A stretch of DNA of 64,000 nucleotides from Petrosia ficiformis (GCA_947044365.1 OX345636.1:34105212-34169211); one strand, 5' to 3'. Numbered from the stretch's first letter, positions 9,195 through 21,800 are shown. A program made the numbers and translations. Notes: a model not told the origin generated them from the sequence alone.

Positions 9195-12100
9195 TTAAAT
9201 ATCTTTGAAACCAATTGGAGCTAGGGAATGTTCAAGATAACACTGCAGTGATTGAACTGTTGAAATTGAAAAGGTTTCTTGAAGTATTTTTATCATTGCC
9301 TATAGTAAAAATATCAGGAGTGATAACAATAGCTATAATATGAAAATTACATAATACCTCTGGCCATAAAATCGATTTGACTAGCACTTTTGGAGGAATG
9401 TGTTTGTGTTTTTTTGATGTAGCCAACATCTCCAAGTAATAGAATACTTCATTCACCTATATAATTATATTATAATAATATACACAGGTTATTTAAATTA
9501 TATACATAGTGTGTGAAAAGCTGAATTACCACTACTGGATGAGACAATGGCCATGTTATTGCTGGCAGTGTATCTTTATCACGAACTCTCTTTGTCCGAA
9601 GAACCTCAAAGAAAACACTTCTTTGAGGTGATGCAGCAATTTTCTGTAGTTCAATCTTTAAAATGTTTAGAATTATAATTATTATAATTCTAACTGTGAT
9701 GATTGTTGTACCTCATTCTTTTTTAAAATATTAATCATCTTAACTCTCACAATGTGTCCATCCCTAATATGTTTTAGTTTCATAAATAAAAGTTACTTAT
9801 AATAATTATGTATTTACATTCACCTTTCTGGTGGTCTACTTTGGAGTACACTGGATTTGGCAATTGATCTCACATGATCTTTTGCAGTACTGAAAAACAA
9901 TACTTCCGATGATTCTTCTGGGGTGTTTTCTTCAGTCGTATCTGGCATCAGTATTGGAATATCATCTATGTCGGATTCTGTTGGACATGATGGATTGATA
10001 TCAGCATTACTGACGTTTAATAATTTTCCGTGTTCACCTTCACCAGCACTTGTGAACTCTGTGATAGTATCAGGGCTGGTACAGCTGTCATCTGTGTTAA
10101 AGCATGTTCACATATCACAACAAGTATAAGTGTACAGCTCTCACCATCATCATATTCTATAGTTGATCTTTTTCTTTCTTCCCAATGCAAAAACTTAAAT
10201 GATGGCATATATAATTATAATCAACAGTATATAATTCATACACTCACTTCATTCTGAGCTACATCAACATCAGCTTTAGTGCATTCGACAGAAAGTGAGG
10301 TCCAATTATTAATTGATGGAGTATCAACATAAATTGATGTGAAGCTGTTATAGTGTATTTATTATGGAATGTTGCCACACATACAAGCTATAGATTTCAC
10401 CTTGAAATTATTTCCTTTGTCAGCCACTTCCTAAGATTAGCCTACTCTGACTGAAATTATTATATGTTAATGTAAAATAGGCATTACAGTTCAGTTCTTT
10501 TTTTTGGAATTAGTTTCAACTATATGAATATATATATTATATATAATGTATATATTTTACTATTAGCCGATTCACCTCAAATTGTAAGCCTTTGTAATCA
10601 TTGTTGACTATCACAGCTGCATACTGAAATTTTAATAATAATAAATGATTATACTAAACAAATTTCCAAAATATCAATTATACCTTGCAAACAAAGACCC
10701 CACAATCATTTCCATTTGTTTGGTGTGATTTTTCCTGAATTAACAGGTAATTAACAGGTAATTATTTACAATTAATGTATGTACCGTTATCTTTTCAATG
10801 GACTGTTATCTTTTCAATGGATCAATAGCTCAAGAAGTTTGCTAAATTATTAGAGTATAGAGAAGAATTATCTATAAATTATTCATAGGATTTCAATTGC
10901 AATATTTATTTAGTATGAGAGAATCAAGTACCTGATAGAATAAATCATTGACTTCAAGTTAAATTTGATTGGTACATTTAAAGGATCATAGTACCGTATA
11001 ATTCTTTTACACAAATCTATTTCCTATAATAACAAATATTAGCATTATGAATTATTAATATATACTATATAAAGCTCAATGCATACCACAAGTATCCAAT
11101 GTTTTGCAGTATTAATAGGAATCAGCAGTCTTCTTAATTGACTAAGCTCTTCTAGTAGTTGATCTGTTGAACTTGTAGAGAGTCTACCATCAAGCAGTGA
11201 TCTAATCTTAGGGGTGAGGCACATTAATGAATCTCCATTAATCTCTACCACCTTATCTAAGACATGAAAAGCATAATCTCCTACTGTTGAACGCAGTGGT
11301 TGCACACTGTCTGTTATTTTTAAGCCAACGTCAGAAAACTGGCTTAACCACATCTCATCAGCAATGTCATCCAGTTGATCAGTACAAGAAATGGTTTTAC
11401 CATATAAATTATTCAAAGCACACAAACCACATAGATTTGACTGACCTTGAGATTGCATCCATATTGGTGAATGTAATATGTGGAGATGATTCTGAACATT
11501 TTTTGGTACTTGATGACCTATGACACATGCAGCATAGCGGATATTGGTTGAAAGATTGGTTTTCTCGGAGGAGCTTAATTGTGACCAAAGTTGAAGGCTT
11601 TCCCTTGCACATGTAACTATTTGTTCTGGAATGTTTTGCTGCGTTAGACCACATACAAGTGAGGCAAGACGCTGTGTGGACAAAACAGCAAGGTTTGAAG
11701 TAGGGGACATAAAGAATAATTGCTCAGGAAAAGTTGTAGTAGCTCTCAACATTATTGAACTTTTATGCTTTCCATTTTTTTTTGCTTTTGCTCCCAACAA
11801 CCTATGTGATGATTGTTTGCCGGGTGTCTTCATAGATAACATACAACTATGCTTTGATCTCTTTACTGGAGGTTCAAAACTACATTCTTCATCTTCCTTC
11901 TGTCTCTTGCTTGTATTTTCATTACGTAATATTTCACTCCCCATATCTTCGGTATTTGGAGGATTATCACCTTTTGTTGCAACGAAGAATCCACAGGATT
12001 TTCCGGCTCTTTCATACCACTCCTTGCAGCATATATGTTGGCTAGGTTTCAGGAGTTGAATGCAATGTACACATGAATGTGATACACCCAAAAAAGACGG

Positions 12101-12841
12101 CAATTCTTTCCTGTGGATACAGAATGAGAAGATTTGGGTGTTTTGAATCCGTGATTCTTCCCATATCTGTATTCCAGATAAATAATGCGAGAACTTTAAC
12201 TCATTTAAAGCACCAACAATCAAAGAATATCTAATGGAACAATCATCTCGGAATGCCTTGTAAGAACTACCACTGCAATAGTAACTCAAAAAGCCAACAT
12301 CACATGCCATTGAGAATATATCTATCAGAAAAGATGTATCGTTGACTCTACTGTTCTGACCTGAAATTTGATTCAATATGTTCTCAGGACTGGTGGGCGT
12401 AGAGTTTGGAATACTCTGGATTGAGCCAGAATGTACTTGCTCACGTAATCTCAAACTGTATTCTGTGATGCTATCGGAGGCACTAGCAGTGACTGGCATT
12501 GGTTCAATGCAACTGCTATTAGTCGATGTTCTGCTTATCATCATTCCTCCGTATTGAATACACGAGCATGGGTCTCCAGCGCTATTTTTGTAATCAATTG
12601 CATAATATTCACATGGAAGGCACTGTTTCACTACACCTACTACATTAGCAAAAGTCACCAGGCCATACTGATCAGGCTTCTTGAAGTAGACTTCATCGCC
12701 AACATTGTATTTCCTTCCATCATACTTTTTGACTTGAGCAAAGTATTTTTTATAGTAACGCCATTCAGAATGCTCAAGCACATTCATGCGTAACTCTGCT
12801 CTATTTCTATTCAATTGTGATAAGCTTGAGTTAACAGGCAT
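9195..12841 (-). CDS. Josephin-like/Ulp1-type cysteine protease, 12 exons
   Basis: Exons read on the minus strand: 12841-11087, 11023-10932, 10734-10684, 10623-10576, 10441-10401, 10344-10248, 10193-10145, 10091-9824, 9763-9712, 9655-9530, 9456-9358, 9299-9195 (stop TAA). Phases agree at every junction except between exons 2 and 3. Residues ~15-85 (KKYDGRKYNVGDEVYFKKPD) resemble the small domain after an integrase core. Cys471 lies in QSNLCGLCALNNLYG, a Josephin-like signature. The C48/Ulp1 order follows: His581 in KHWILV, Asp598 in RYYDPL, then Gln and Cys in QTNGNDCGVFVCK. Basic runs (KRSKH) suggest nuclear location. Ulp1 enzymes cut SUMO-like modifiers (family knowledge). I chose the ATG at 12841 because upstream sequence is minisatellite. 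The last ~250 residues are unrecognised. Confidence 0.75.
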
Positions 12842-14205
12842 GGCTATTATTACATGTTCAAGTGTTCTGGTTAGTGAGAAACTCAATTTCACTAACTGGC
12901 ATGGCTATTATCACATGTTCAAGTGTTCTGGTTAGTGAGAAACTGAATATCACTAACTGGCATGGCTATTATCACATGTTCAAGTGTTCTGGTTAGTGAG
13001 AAACTGAATATCACTAACTGGCATGGCTATTATTACATTTTCAAGTGTTCTGGTTAGTGAGAAACTCAATTTCACTAACTGGCACGGCTATTAACTAACT
13101 GGCATGGCTATTATCACATGTTCAAGTGTTCTGGTTAGTGAGAAACTGAATATCACTAACTGGCATGGCTATTATTACATGTTCAAGTGTTCTGGTTAGT
13201 GAGAAACTGAATATCACTAACTGGCATGGCTATTATCACATGTTCAAGTGTTCTGGTTAGTGAGAAACTGAATATCACTAACTGGCATGGCTATTATTAC
13301 ATTTTCAAGTGTTCTGGTTAGTGAGAAACTCAATTTCACTAACTGGCACGGCTATTAACTAACTGGCATGGCTATTATCACATGTTCAAGTGTTCTGGTT
13401 AGTGAGAAACTGAATATCACTAACTGGCATGGCTATTATTACATGTTCAAGTGTTCTGGTTAGTGAGAAACTGAATATCACTAACTGGCATGGCTATTAT
13501 CACATGTTCAAGTGTTCTGGTTAGTGAGAAACTCAATATCACTAACTGGCATGGCTATTATCACATGTTCAAGTGTTCTGGTTAGTGAGAAACTCAATAT
13601 CACTAACTGGCATGGCTATATATTATTACATTTTCAAGTGTTCTGGTTAGTGAGAAACTCAATTTCACTAACTGGCATGGCTATTAACTAACTGGCATGG
13701 CTATTATCACATGTTCAAGTGTTCTGGTTAGTGAGAAACTGAATATCACTAACTGGCATGGCTATTATCACATGTTCAAGTGTTCTGGTTAGTGAGAAAC
13801 TCAATATCACTAACTGGCATGGCTATTATCACATGTTCGAGTGTTCTGGTTAGTGAGAAACTCAATATCACTAACTGGCATGGCTATATATTATTACATT
13901 TTCAAGTGTTCTGGTTAGTGAGAAACTCAATTTCACTAACTGGCATGGCTATTAACTAACTGGCATGGCTATTATCACATGTTCAAGTGTTCTGGTTAAT
14001 GAGAAACTGAATATCACTAACTGGCATGGCTATTATTACATGTTCAAGTGTTCTGGTTAGTGAGAAACTGAATATCACTAACTGGCATGGCTATTATTAC
14101 ATGTTCAAGTGTTCTGGTTAGTGAGAAACTAACTGGCATGGCTATTGTTACATGTTCAAGTGTTCTGGTTAGTGAGAAATTGAATATCACTAACTGGCAT
14201 GGGTG
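12839..14205. repeat. 61-bp minisatellite built from TIR motifs
   Basis: About 20 units of ~61 bases (catggctattatcacatgtt, caagtgttctggttagtgag, aaactgaatatcactaactg g). Each unit contains 'cactaactggcatggc', close to the outer TIR motif, and 'tggttagtgaga', close to the inner motif inverted. A truncated ~20-base unit (cggctattaactaactggca) recurs near 13088, 13352, 13677 and 13948, giving a higher-order period of roughly 265-325 bases. The array abuts the protease start codon and so occupies its likely promoter. Confidence 0.9.
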
Positions 14206-14427
14206 TTTTATTTGAAATCTGTAGAAGTAAACTAAATCACTAACATGTTGCCAAATCCAGACTTAAAATGCTAACAAGGCTATACTTGTTCTTGTTAGCT
14301 ATCCTTTTATCTGCATCAGTTCAGGTCAAGCCGAGTCGATCGCTCTAGCTATATAGCTTGAATAATTAAGGGCGTGTCCGGCGTGACATTAGTTTCTATA
14401 AAAAGAGGCGTGTCAAAGTGTTTTATC
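14206..14427. other. Right subterminal region of the TIR element
   Basis: Unique sequence between the minisatellite and right TIR. It contains a short GC-richer stretch (gcgtgtccggcgtgacat near 14373). No gene was found. Confidence 0.4.
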
Positions 14428-14462
14428 CACTAACCAGCACGATCACTAACTGGCACGGCACA
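14428..14462 (-). repeat. Right terminal inverted repeat
   Basis: Ends with CACTAACTGGCACGGCACA, the exact inverse of the outer 19 bases at 8704, followed directly by the ATAAC target duplication. Confidence 0.85.
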
Positions 14463-14491
14463 ATAACAACCTACATGACCTTGTTCCTTGC

Positions 14492-15257
14492 CATAGGCGT
14501 ATCTGGACCCGGGCATACCCGGGCAATGCCCGGGTTGCTGCTCTCTGATCGACATTTTCTACTTGTTATTGTCATAAATTAATTTTGTTAAATTATTATT
14601 ACGTATAATATCACACCCACACAAGTGCTTAGTGTAATGTTATTCATTAACCATAAGAAGCCCCACGTGCATGTTGTCAGCTGTTCAGAAGTCCTAAAAA
14701 TGTAACAAAGGCTAGTGGGATTAGACTTGAAGATGAAGGTCAGTCAGGGATAAACATAGAAAATGATGTAACAATAGTTGAATTTTAGCTCCAACAACTG
14801 ATGATCATGACTCTGGTGATAATGATGGTGAAGTTCAGGAGGAGTCAGGTCATCAAGACAATAACAACAGTTCATCCAATCATGAGAATGCATCAGTTGC
14901 ATGTAGTTCTACATCTACTGGGTCAATCAACTTTGACCAGTGGCAGTGATAGCAATTCACACTAACAAGTAGTACTACTACTACTCGTTAGTGTGAATCG
15001 CGTATTTGTATAGTATTGCATACTCATTGTATCATGCTCATTTTCAAGCTTATGTGAGTAGCTAGTGACAGTAGAACTATTGTAGTTGCAATGCTGCTCT
15101 TTGTTGAGAACGAGGAGGAAATAGGTATAACTGTTCGAAGTTTGGGTGTGTCCGGAGTTACCCGCAATTACCTTACGTATTAATTATTATTAATTATTAA
15201 TAAACTCATGAATTTTTAATTTGCCCTGGTATCTTCTAAACAACAGATACGCCTATG
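14492..15257. mobile_element. hAT-type element, internally deleted
   Basis: Terminal repeats CATAGGCGTATCTG (14492) and its inverse CAGATACGCCTATG (ending 15257) are flanked by an 8-bp duplication with one mismatch (ttccttgc at 14484, tttcttgc at 15258), the hAT hallmark. The interior has a short acidic, Ser/Asn-rich frame (near 14800-14945, including SGHQDNNNSSSNHENAS) like the N-terminal leader of hAT transposases, ending at a stop. A ~24-base-arm palindrome at 14954-15002 lies just after it. It inserted into the right continuation of duplication copy A. Confidence 0.7.
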
Positions 15258-15420
15258 TTTCTTGCAACTGTTAGATAGAATGTATATGATGCAAAATCTT
15301 GTAGTTGTTGTGTACTATAATGCACACTGTTCACAGATATAATATCATAGACATTTTTAGAGGTAAATCCTCTCCAGAACAACTTATAGTAGCGGTAGAG
15401 TCTATGTGAGTATTCTTAGA
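15258..15420. repeat. Segmental duplication copy A, right end
   Basis: Matches 40203-40360 of copy B (cttgcaact.ttagatagaa, cagatataatatcatagaca, gaacaacttatagtagc). Similarity ends near 15420/40365, which defines the right border of the duplication. Confidence 0.75.
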
Positions 15421-18238
15421 TCTTTCCCTCTCCACCTGATGTTGTTTCCTTTCTCTTGTATTGTTCCACGGTCATGCATAATATGTTTTCCCTAGGATAT
15501 ATCAAGGGAGTCACATTTATCTACCACACCCACTAACCACACCTATTATTTACACCTTAATTATGTTAGGTGCACTTATATATATGTACGTCAAATTATT
15601 ACTCTACAGAAGTGATGTACTAGCAGATTATCTGATACAAACATCCTACTTTAAGCTATACATGCATTGTATGTAGTTCAACTATGACATTATAGATCTA
15701 TATGTAGTTCTACAATTAAACAGGTTCAAATTGCAAAAACACAGCCAATATATACAAACAACTAAAATTTCACCTATCAAATTCACAAATTTTGAAATCT
15801 ACAAACATTTCACCTACTTCATCTTCCCACAATAGCTACTCAACTTTATCTACATCTTTCTGAGGGCTTTGAGACGTTGGCACACTGGCCCAGAAACTCA
15901 TTGGATAAAGACAGCTAGCTCCTTTGCAGCTCTGGTGTCACAGCAAATCTGATCCCCTGAAAATTCGATGCTCCTGGGATACTTTATACAGCAATTTCGA
16001 TCCGCGTTAGCATTTTCAATATAGATACAGAAGTATTGGCTGAATACACCCAGTTGTTGGTACACCATAATGATTAGCAAAGCAGTATATATAGTACAGG
16101 TGAAATAATATTGAAGAATACATGAATTTGTTAGAACCTGAAACAAATATAGTAGATAATGCATACTGTATAATAATTATATATATAGACATGGAATATG
16201 ATAATGATGATAATGTGTGGTAGAGCTTATATAATTATAATTATACACACACGAAATATATATAATTATAAATTTATTTGTTTACATTAATATACTTTTA
16301 TAGTGTAATTATACTACTGCAAATTCAGCACTTCATTTGCTGTGTTTGTACTTTGTCAATATTCACACTAAAACTAATGTGAAAAGTGTTGTTTTAGTTT
16401 CATAGCTTGAAATGCTGCTTTAGCTACAGTTAACTAATGGTTTGTATAGTGTTTTTTAGTTAACTAAAACTATATAAATGCAAATACTAGATCTATTATG
16501 TTGGTTGAAATTTGAACTGCAGTACAAAGAAATTAAAACTGTACATTTATTTTCACAGCTTAGTGTATTACTAGTTAACTAAAAATTCATTGCAACTGAG
16601 CCAAGGCATCCATTACAAGTATACCTGTTATACTAAACAGCCATCAATAATATAATATTCTAGTTATAGATTAAAAATGAGAAAAAGTTCTCCTTACACA
16701 AGAATCTACGTGAAACCCTATTTGATCCTGCATGGTTTACAATAGACATGAATCTTTTCCTATATCCTTTCTCTTGTACTGTAGCCCATCTGGTTTTCAT
16801 GACTGAGAACATGATTATGAAGCCTTCTCGAAGTAGTTGAGCAGGTGTGCCCTCACAGCATTAAAGCAAAATGTCTTGACTGTTGATAATTGATAAGAGC
16901 TGTGGCATATGTAATGGTAAAAGGCCACAGTCATACCCTCCTGACTGTCTTTGAAACATCATTGTACTTTATATTTAGTGGAATGGCTGGTTTTTTGGTT
17001 GTGTGACGGGCTGGAGGATGACTTTGCTAAAAAAGGATAGAATATGCTATAGTCCATGTGATCTGGGGTGCTTCTAAACAGCTAAAAAATTTGTTCTTGG
17101 GAATTGAATCTGCTAGCATACGCAGCAAGGGTTAATAATTATAATGTATGTATAAGGTATAGCTATAACCTGTGGGGTATTATTACCTTTCCCATTCAGA
17201 TATCTAGGAAAACAACAGGTGTTACATACATCCTCATTACTACTAGTATGTAATTATGCATATACATGAATTTATACTTATAATAGTAAATAGCATCTGA
17301 TGTACTCTTCAAATATTTGAGACGTTATATACACTAGCATACATATGTACTTAATGTGTGGAGTATATTGTATTGTTTTCGAATGTATATACTAGTGAAA
17401 ACAAATTAAAATCAAATGAAATAAATTTCTGCTTATAAAAATTACCTGGTAAGAAAAGAAACCAGTATTGATTTACATAGTCTATCATTAATATTGGACT
17501 GAAACTCACTGACGATTAAAATAATCCACCAGTGTACTAATATAGCTAGCTATATGTGTAAGCTTTTTTTTTGTAAAAAGCAATAAGTTATTTTAACCCT
17601 AATTTGAAAATATACATGACTGTCAATACTACTAAATCAAACCTGATGTGTTTTCCTGTTAGGTAATATATGAAATACTGTTTCTTTTGATGTTAATATT
17701 GATCTATATAAAAACAAACTAAGCATGGTAAAAAAAAAGCAATACACTTATATTATTGTAATTTCTTTATTCATTATTAATTTTGTTGAGTATAATAGTA
17801 CAGATGTTGTTTGTACTAACCACTCTTGAATGTAGCTATATACTTAACTTAGTTTACGTCATATTTTATATAATAGCATACCACATGTACAAGCTGTACT
17901 TAAGCTAATTTTTACTTTCAATGCATTTGAAGTGCAATATATTGTTGTTGATATGTATACAATATATATTTTATGGAAGCTAAGGGACTTAACAGTTTTC
18001 AAGGCATATAACTCATCTATTGTTTGATTTGAGTGGTATAAACCATATGTATAATTTGTTGTTGGTGTGAGTTGGTACACCATCACTGCTAAATGTTGTA
18101 GTGTTTTCCAACTGTTTGACAAGTCAAGACACTGTGTTATGTCTATCTATATTGCTGCAATGAACACATGCAATTTTATATTACATAATGTGTAATGAAT
18201 GCAAAACTAAATTAATAGAAACTTTGCTAGCTGCCTAA
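15421..18238. other. Intergenic, no gene supported
   Basis: About 2.8 kb of AT-rich sequence. A locally GC-richer segment (~15840-16060) gives a minus-strand open frame of 88 codons, but it has no recognisable domain, and adjacent frames with coding-like composition contain stops. The rest consists of short microsatellite-like TA runs. Confidence 0.4.
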
Positions 18239-18790
18239 CAAGTGTATATAGAGAAAAAAACATCCCTATATTTGCTTTGTGATGACTATGTATTAAGCAT
18301 TGCTGATGGCACTAGTGTCTCTACCTTTCTGTGTACTCCTGGGGCCTGAAGACATAAGTGTAAGCCTAATTGCAGTCTAAATACCCAGATGTCTGATGAA
18401 CTGACTGAGGTACTCCTTCAAGGTTCTAAATGATGACTTCCTCGTGTCTGAAACTTAACAACTTATCATACTTACTTGTTAAAGATTCTTGGATAATATC
18501 TATACTGTTTCTCTGCTATATACAACAGTTATTAGCAGTTTTACATCCTTTCTGAATCTTCCTGGCTGGTCTGTAGCTCAAACGCGCGTTCTTTTACGCG
18601 CCACGCCCATTAATTGACCGAGCCCCCGGGAATGACGCAACTTTCTTAACTACGTATACAACGCATAGTCGCGCAAGTGACACAAGAATATTATATATAT
18701 ATATTATATATAAATATTATATATATATATAATTATATATACATTAAACCCCGTGGAAAGCAATTATAGGGATGGCCCTACGGGCCATAA
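18239..18790 (-). mobile_element. MITE family M, copy 1 (inverted)
   Basis: Inverted copy of the family also found at 28639, 46278 and 58541. It reads from caagtgtatatagagaaaaa at 18239 to the hairpin ggccctacgggcc and 'ataa' at 18790. Conserved markers include cgcgttcttttacgcgccac and ccattaattgaccgagcccc. The inner part (18300-18550) is more diverged than in the other copies. No coding sequence. It lies ~100 bases 3' of the adhesion GPCR stop codon. Confidence 0.8.
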
Positions 18791-18889
18791 AAATTTAAAT
18801 ACTTAACGTATAAAAGTAGTTTTATGTAGTAAACGAAATATTAATAAAGAACAAAGACACTGGGTTGTAAACAGCAAAATCAAAAGCAT

Positions 18890-21800
18890 TCATATTTTAG
18901 TTTTTGGATCTTTCTCTCCATCATGATCTGCACATTCCAATGTTACACCAAAAGAGTATTCGTCCAACTTTTCTTCTGCATTTGACAATTCATTCATTTC
19001 CTGTTTCTCATTTTCTTCACAATCAGTATCCAAAACTGTAGTAGTTTGATTGAAATTAGATTCCTCCATTCCTGCTTCTTCATTCAACATGCTATTGTCA
19101 ATTGTCATCACTTCTACTAGAGGAAGAGTGGATGTACTGGCTTTCTTTCTCGAAGTATCTTTATTTTCTGAGCTTCTGGCATGTGAGCGATACATTTGAA
19201 ATTTACCACTAAGCTTCCCATAAAACACTTGTTTCCAAACATTTTGAACATCTTTTGAACGAAGGCAGTGCATAATGAACAGAAATAATCCATGAAAAGC
19301 AGTGATAATCACAGACAGAGCAGCAAACATGTCACGAACCCATTCATTATCGTAAATATCTTGAGTAGCAATTAATCCAATGCCCCATCCTAAACCAAAC
19401 AAAATGGAAAGAACTGTAACAATGACAAGCTGTTGACGAACAAAAGAAATGTTTTCTTCTTTCTTCTTGGAATTCTTTGATGTCCAAGTTTTATGAAGTA
19501 GTGAGAAAATTATGATGAAAAATACCATCCAGTTGAAAATGTAAATAATCAAGAAAGGAACCACCATTCCAATATAGTGTGGTAGATTAAAAGCACGACA
19601 ACTATAGAATGGAATTTATAAATAAAGTTTATTATTATTCTTTGTAAATTATATAACATTAGAATTATAATAACAAAGACTGTTCTTGTATACAAAATAT
19701 AGACATGAGAGTACAAACACAAACCTCTATACTTCAGTACAAACAAAGTGTACAAATAAGACTGATAAAATATATTATATAGACTTAAACCTGGAATCAG
19801 ATAATTAATGTGAAATAAAATCATTAAAAGTAATTATAAAAAGAGGATATATAGGAATAAAAACAAAGAATAAAGAAATATAAAGATAGGAAGTGTAGAG
19901 CAAAAAAAATCCAAAGCTATATGTCCGTAGTTGTTCAAAATGGTTAAATGTTTGACATACTTTGACTAAGTTTAAGTTCATATTTATTGATTAAAAACTT
20001 ACAAATGATCGCTGACATAATTTTCATAATTTGGAGCAAAGCAGAAGAGGACAATAAATATTGGTGTCACTAAGGGACCATAAAGAATTGTGATTCACAC
20101 ATAACTGCTCTTACACATAATTATAAACATATACACCTATAACAATAATTAGCAATAATACTTACCCCAAGAAACAAGAGTAGCTTTCAAAACGAAGTGA
20201 GGTATATTTCTTCCTAGAACAACAACTAGCTTCATATAAAGGCTAATAGCCTCAGATGCCATAATCATAAAGCTCACAAGAAAAAAATACTGCAGAGCAG
20301 CAGCTACAAATGCACATAAACCAATTACTGGTGTGCTGTGAACAGCAAGTATGAAAGTTATATATAGACCAATTAAAGCTAAACATAAATTAATGAGTAG
20401 TTGACCATTTTCTGAGGTACGTAATTTCCTGAAGTAAAGAACAAATATCACACAGAAAAAAGTTACAAATAATTAACATACTTGCTACTTAGATATGATA
20501 TGATGGTAATAAGTAGACAGAAAATTGATATGATTATTCCAATGTATGTCACGGCATTCAGTGCAACAGCCAATGATATTTCTTCTGTTGGTTCAACAGG
20601 TGACATAGACTGTAATGTTATAAGCAAAAGACAAATCAATGTAGTGGATGTGTGTATTTGACCAACCAGGAGTATAGAAAAGCTAGTCAAATGATCACAG
20701 AAACATGTAACATAATCTTGAGTATCAATATAACTTTCATCAATTTTGCATCCATCAGATGACAATCTCCATATCCATCTATATTGAAATAATATACTAG
20801 TAGCAATTAATGCTACTTTGCACATATGTTTTTACCATCTAAAATGGGGTTCCAATAAGAGCAGAGAATACTTGAACCATTGATACTCTATATGAAAATA
20901 TCAGATTTACAACAAGAATTAAATCTATCATTGTTATATATACCGGGTTTTTGAGGAAGCTTATGGAGACAGGTGGATCTAGACCTTCAATTGAGTTATA
21001 TCCTACAACACTTGCTGAGATAATAATACCTCCAACCTCCAGGTCATTACTATCTCTCCTTAAGAATAAACTATCAGAAAGGAAGACTGCATGTGTGATT
21101 CTAGTATTATTAGTAACATTAGGAACTGCACTGAATAAGTTATTAGGAAGTCTAATGGAAGCAGTTGCCTGTGTGGTCATTCTCTTTTCAAATGACAGAT
21201 CACTAGAGTCAATAGTCTCATCCGTGTTTAGGTTTGAAAAATTTCCAAGATTAGCACTGAAGTTTTGACCTATCTCCATGAATTGATTAAGATCTACTTG
21301 CTGTGCTGAAACTGCAAATGTCCTTCGGGTAATAACCACAGGTTTTGAAATATTTCCAATCAGAATACCTCCAACTATAAATCCAATAGCTTCAAGTATC
21401 CTATTGCAAGATAAAAAATGCCAGTTACTTTCATGAAACATTCTCACTTGGCTGAGGTATTGGAAGATTCTTGACTCTCCTGTAATATATCCTCATCTAT
21501 ATTTATTATATTATCCACAACATTCAAAAAATCATTTGTCAGCTGTGAAAAGTAATTTTTGAAACCTAACATATTGCTGCATCGTAGAGCTCATAACTTA
21601 CAGATAAGTTTCCCGATACTTCATCTGTTGTTGTAAGCAGTACAGCAACTGAAAAAATAACATCTGTTGATCCCAAATCATTTCCAAAATCAGTGATATC
21701 TTGCAGTTGTTCTATCCTTTCATTTGTTGGTAACTACAGATTGACATTTTGTAAATGTGCATCTATAAAAATTGAAGTGTACACACATACATTCGCTAGT

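Larger units (their letters stand above)
8704..14462. mobile_element. TIR element carrying Ulp1-type protease gene
   Basis: A 5.76-kb insertion bounded by ~35-bp inverted repeats (outer 19 bases TGTGCCGTGCCAGTTAGTG at both ends) and flanked by a 5-bp duplication ATAAC (8699-8703 and 14463-14467). Copy B of the host duplication has a single ATAAC at the same place (39725-39729) followed by the same aacctacatgacc, so the uninterrupted target is seen directly. TG...CA ends with a 5-bp target duplication suggest a DDE integrase-type mechanism, as in Ginger-like DNA transposons and LTR elements. The only gene found encodes a cysteine protease; no integrase or transposase catalytic core was recognised. 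Either the enzyme was lost or the element is mobilised in trans. Confidence 0.85.

Noticed and set aside
12842..12892. Extension of the protease frame upstream to a GTG at 12892
   Set aside because: The extra 17 codons are minisatellite sequence and the start would not be ATG. The ATG at 12841 is preferred.
12839..14205. CRISPR-like repeat array
   Set aside because: Units are contiguous, with no unique spacers between conserved repeats, and the genome is eukaryotic. It is a minisatellite.
15898..16164. 88-codon minus-strand frame in a GC-richer patch
   Set aside because: No recognisable domain, no clear acceptor and start, and coding-like content lies in another frame with stops. Kept only as an intergenic note.
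20780..20835. 20-base intron that would restore the GPS frame
   Set aside because: Splicing at GTAAAA...AAAG would rescue phase, but an intron this short is implausible. An indel is more likely.
20951..21268. 105-codon plus-strand frame
   Set aside because: Shadow of the GAIN-domain exon on the opposite strand.
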